From JBHEMK01 sp046262635 (GTDB lineage Bacteria > Actinomycetota > Thermoleophilia > Gaiellales > Gaiellaceae), in contig JBHEMK010000094.1 of the NCBI GenBank assembly GCA_046262635.1, forward strand, positions 1 to 16,206: a stretch of DNA of 16,206 nt. Direction: 5' to 3'. Positions 13,641-16,206 of this stretch are shown here, piece by piece (the stretch's first letter is position 1; every line of letters starts with the position of its first letter). The position numbers were made by a program, and so were the translations under genes. The notes beneath the pieces were generated by a model. The model did not search any database and was not told the DNA's origin. It saw only the letters and a program-made list of their open reading frames with translations.

Positions 13641-14464
13641 GGTTCGGCGTCTGCACGCTCCCGTCGGCGCCTGCCGAGGAGCTCGTCCGGCGCTGGCGCG
13701 CGCTCGATCAGCTCGGGCTCGAGACGATCTGGGTGCCGGACCAGCTCCTGCCGCGCGAGGGCTTGCCGTGGCTCGAGGCGTGGACGTTACTCGGAGCGCT
13801 GGCGCGCGAAACGACTCGGGCTCGGATCGGCCCGCTCGTGTCGTCGCTGACGTTGCGCAACCCGGCGGTCGTCGGCCGGGCCGCCGTGACGCTTGACGAG
13901 CTCTCGGGCGGTCGGGCAGAGCTCGGTCTCGGCGCGGGCGGCCATCCGCTCGACCACGAACTCGCCGGGGTGAGGCGCTGGCCTGCCGCCGAGCGCGACC
14001 GTCGCTTCCGCGCGTTCGTCGACGACGTCCTCGCCGGCTTCGGGGACGAGCGGCTCGTGCCGCGACGGAGCCTGCCGCTGACGATCGGCGGCATGGCGGA
14101 GCCGACCCTGCGCCTGGCCGCAGCCCACGCCTCACGCTGGTGCAGCTACGGCGGCTACGGCGCCGACGCGGCCGAAGCCGCCGTCGCTGCCCGGGGCCAG
14201 AACGACCTGCTCGACCGCCTCTGCGCGGATCGCGGCCGCGATCCGCGCAGCCTGCGCCGTTCGATCCTGCTCGGTTACCTGTACGTCCACGAAACCCCGT
14301 GGCGCTCGGCGCGCGACTTCGACGAGGTCGTCGAGCGCTGGGCCGGGGCCGGGATGGAAGAGCTGGTCTTCGTCTACCCGCCGCACGCGGCCATGCCCGA
14401 GGGTGCGGTCGAGGAGGGCCTCTTCGAGCGGCTCGCCGGCGAGATCATGGCTGTACCCGACTGA
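13637..14464 (+). CDS. Luciferase-like (LLM) flavin/F420-dependent oxidoreductase
   Basis: A 275-residue protein of the bacterial luciferase-like monooxygenase superfamily, TIM-barrel enzymes that use FMN or, in actinobacteria often, coenzyme F420. Family landmarks are MRFGVCTLP, LGLETIWVPDQLL, WTLLGALARETTRARIGPLV, LRNPAVVGRAAVTLDELSGGRAELGLGAG and LPLTIGGMAEPTLRLAA. Length is slightly short for the family. The reaction (oxygenation or hydride transfer) and the cofactor cannot be decided from sequence. GTG 13637 is chosen because it overlaps the nucleoside hydrolase stop (GTGA) and begins at the conserved first strand. Last gene of the accessory operon, 45 nt before ftsK with no visible terminator between. 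Confidence 0.9.
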   Translation: MRFGVCTLPSAPAEELVRRWRALDQLGLETIWVPDQLLPREGLPWLEAWTLLGALARETTRARIGPLVSSLTLRNPAVVGRAAVTLDELSGGRAELGLGAGGHPLDHELAGVRRWPAAERDRRFRAFVDDVLAGFGDERLVPRRSLPLTIGGMAEPTLRLAAAHASRWCSYGGYGADAAEAAVAARGQNDLLDRLCADRGRDPRSLRRSILLGYLYVHETPWRSARDFDEVVERWAGAGMEELVFVYPPHAAMPEGAVEEGLFERLAGEIMAVPD

Positions 14465-14509
14465 GCCGGTTTCGGGAGGAGCGGCGGTCGCGGGCGCGAA
14501 CTGGCCCCC

Positions 14510-16206
14510 ATGGCGCGACGTCAGAAGCGCAGGATCAGGCTGCGCCCGAGGACGCCCAGCCGGATCAAGAAGCGCCGGAAGAAGCCGCACAGCAGCGGTC
14601 GCTCACACCCTGAGCTGATCGGGCTCGGGATCGCCGCGCTCGGAATCTTCCTCGGCAGCATTCTCTACCTGGGCTGGAACGGCGGCTACGTCGGCGGCGC
14701 GCTCGCCGACGGGCTCGACGCGCTGGTCGGAGCCGCCTCCTACGGCCTGCCCGTCCTGCTCGTGCTCATCGGCGGCCTGATGGTCGGGCGCAGCGCGCTC
14801 GTGGACGTCCGTCCGTTCCGGCTGGGGCTCGGCCTGCTCGTCTTCGGCCTGATGCTCACGCTCGGCCATGGCCAGGGAGGGTATGCCGGCAGGCTGCTCG
14901 GCGGAGCGGTCGGCTCGGCCGTTGGCGCCACCGGCTCGCTGATCCTTGGCATCCTCGCCTTGCTCGTCGCGAGCCTCCTGCTCTCGGGAGCCTCGCTCGG
15001 CGCCATTCTGCGGCGCTCCGGCCATGTGGTGCGGCACGCTTCGACGAAGGCCCGCCGTGCCCGCGAGCGGCCGCACGCCGCGATCGTCCCGCCGTCGCAG
15101 GCGCCGAAGGTCGTCAGGCCGCCGGTGGACGCGGTCGAGCAGTACCCCGACGTCGTCGGAGAGCCTGGGACTCTCGTGCAGGCGCCTTTGCTCGCCCCAC
15201 TCCCCGAGCCGGGGCGGCTGCTGGTCGAGCCCAAGGAGCAGGAGAGCCTGCTCGACGTCCGCGAGGTACTCCGCGGCGAGTACGAGCTGCCGGACTCCTC
15301 GGTGCTCCAGACCTCGCCCCCCGCTGCGGCCAACACCGGCGACTCGCAGGCCCGCGTCGCGGAGCTCCTCGTCCAGACCCTCGCGCACTTCGGCATCGAC
15401 GCCAACGTGATCGGCCAGATCTCCGGCCCCCGGGTGACCCGCTACGAGCTTCAGCTCGCCCCGGGCACGAAGGTCTCGAAGGTGGCCGGGCTGAAGGACG
15501 ACCTCTCCTACGCGCTCGCGACGACGGAGATCCGCATCCTTGCGCCGATCCCCGGCAAGCAGGCCGTCGGCGTCGAGCTGCCGAACCTGAGCCCGAACCT
15601 CGTCACCCTCGGGGACATCTACGGCGAGCTGCCGAACACCGCCAGCCCGCTCTCGGTCTGGCTCGGCAAGGACATCTCCGGCACCGCCGTCTGGGCCGAC
15701 CTGGCCCGCATGCCGCACATCCTCATCGCCGGCACGACCGGCTCCGGCAAGTCCGGCTGCATCAACGCGATCCTGACCTCGATCCTCCTCCGCGCGACGC
15801 CGGACGAGGCGCGCATGATCCTCGTCGACCCGAAGCGCGTCGAGTTGAGCCACTACGAGTCGATCCCGCACCTGCTGACGCCGGTCGTCTCAAGCCCGAA
15901 GGAGGCGAGCGCCGTGCTCGCCAACTGCCTCGCCGAGATGGAGCGTCGGTACGAGCGGCTCGCGTCCCTGCGGGCGCGCAACCTGCCTGAGGCGAACCGC
16001 GAGCTGCGCAAACGCGACGAGCAGACGCTGCCCTACCTGCTGGTCGTGATCGACGAGCTGGCCGACCTGATGATGGTCTCGCCCCAGGCTGTCGAGGACG
16101 CGGTCATCCGCCTGGCGCAGAAGTCGCGCGCCGTCGGCATCCACCTCGTGCTCGCGACGCAGCGACCGTCGGTCGACGTGATCACCGGGATGATCAAGGC
16201 CAACGT
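14510..16206 (+). CDS. ftsK: DNA translocase FtsK/SpoIIIE, 5' part
   Basis: Membrane-anchored, hexameric ATP-driven DNA pump that clears chromosome DNA from the division septum. The window holds 565 codons and ends before the C-terminal part. The N-terminus is strongly basic (about 30 residues), followed by four membrane segments at roughly 36-57, 78-96, 103-121 and 137-167. A short linker leads to the motor, which starts near residue 290 (DSQARVAELLVQTLAHFGIDANV, GPRVTRYELQLAPGTKVSKV). Walker A GTTGSGKS is at 408-415, LVDPKRVELSHY follows, Walker B is VVIDELADLMM with Asp515, and ATQRPSVDVITGMIKAN closes the fragment. ATG 14510 is the only ATG, GTG or TTG between the upstream in-frame stop and the basic N-terminus. 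It has no ribosome site at normal distance (GGGAGGAG lies about 28 nt upstream). It occupies the actinobacterial ftsK position downstream of rnj. Confidence 0.95.
   Translation, partial: MARRQKRRIRLRPRTPSRIKKRRKKPHSSGRSHPELIGLGIAALGIFLGSILYLGWNGGYVGGALADGLDALVGAASYGLPVLLVLIGGLMVGRSALVDVRPFRLGLGLLVFGLMLTLGHGQGGYAGRLLGGAVGSAVGATGSLILGILALLVASLLLSGASLGAILRRSGHVVRHASTKARRARERPHAAIVPPSQAPKVVRPPVDAVEQYPDVVGEPGTLVQAPLLAPLPEPGRLLVEPKEQESLLDVREVLRGEYELPDSSVLQTSPPAAANTGDSQARVAELLVQTLAHFGIDANVIGQISGPRVTRYELQLAPGTKVSKVAGLKDDLSYALATTEIRILAPIPGKQAVGVELPNLSPNLVTLGDIYGELPNTASPLSVWLGKDISGTAVWADLARMPHILIAGTTGSGKSGCINAILTSILLRATPDEARMILVDPKRVELSHYESIPHLLTPVVSSPKEASAVLANCLAEMERRYERLASLRARNLPEANRELRKRDEQTLPYLLVVIDELADLMMVSPQAVEDAVIRLAQKSRAVGIHLVLATQRPSVDVITGMIKAN

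Overview
The window is high-GC DNA (about 70% by eye) that reads as the chromosome of an actinobacterium, probably a deep branch such as Thermoleophilia. Two things point there. The gene order pnp, M16 peptidase, dapB, dapA, rnj, ftsK is the order known from mycobacteria and streptomycetes. Start codons often lie 6-7 nt after a TANNNT -10 box, as in leaderless actinobacterial mRNAs. The placement comes from synteny and composition; no database search was possible.

Layout: (1) 1-942, 3' part of pnp, followed by a strong hairpin at 962-994. (2) 1248-3175, an M16 zinc peptidase overlapping dapB. (3) 3372-4256, dapA, whose terminator-like hairpin runs directly into the promoter of (4) rnj (RNase J, 4312-5976), which overlaps a small unknown gene (5973-6527). 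(5) 6550-9152, an ABC importer of the ThiXYZ/SsuABC type. Its permease has no stop codon and is in frame with a substrate-binding lipoprotein. (6) 9153-10703, a gene-free stretch and then an IS630-family transposase on the minus strand with a ruined catalytic triad. (7) 10711-14464, a tightly overlapping five-gene operon: DJ-1/ThuA-like 'glutamine amidotransferase', two paralogous M24 enzymes, a nucleoside hydrolase and a luciferase-like oxidoreductase. (8) 14510-end, ftsK, cut off by the window edge.

The housekeeping half combines RNA turnover (PNPase, RNase J), lysine/diaminopimelate synthesis (DapA, DapB), protein quality control (M16) and chromosome partition (FtsK). The block between rnj and ftsK looks like an accessory insertion. 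It carries an importer of the family used for thiamine pyrimidine precursors and similar small molecules, plus enzymes that suit cleavage of N-ribosides or other C-N-bonded compounds. Its substrate cannot be read from the sequence. This operon, the stop-less permease/lipoprotein junction and the recurrent leaderless promoters are the main points of interest. No tRNA, rRNA or CRISPR array was seen.
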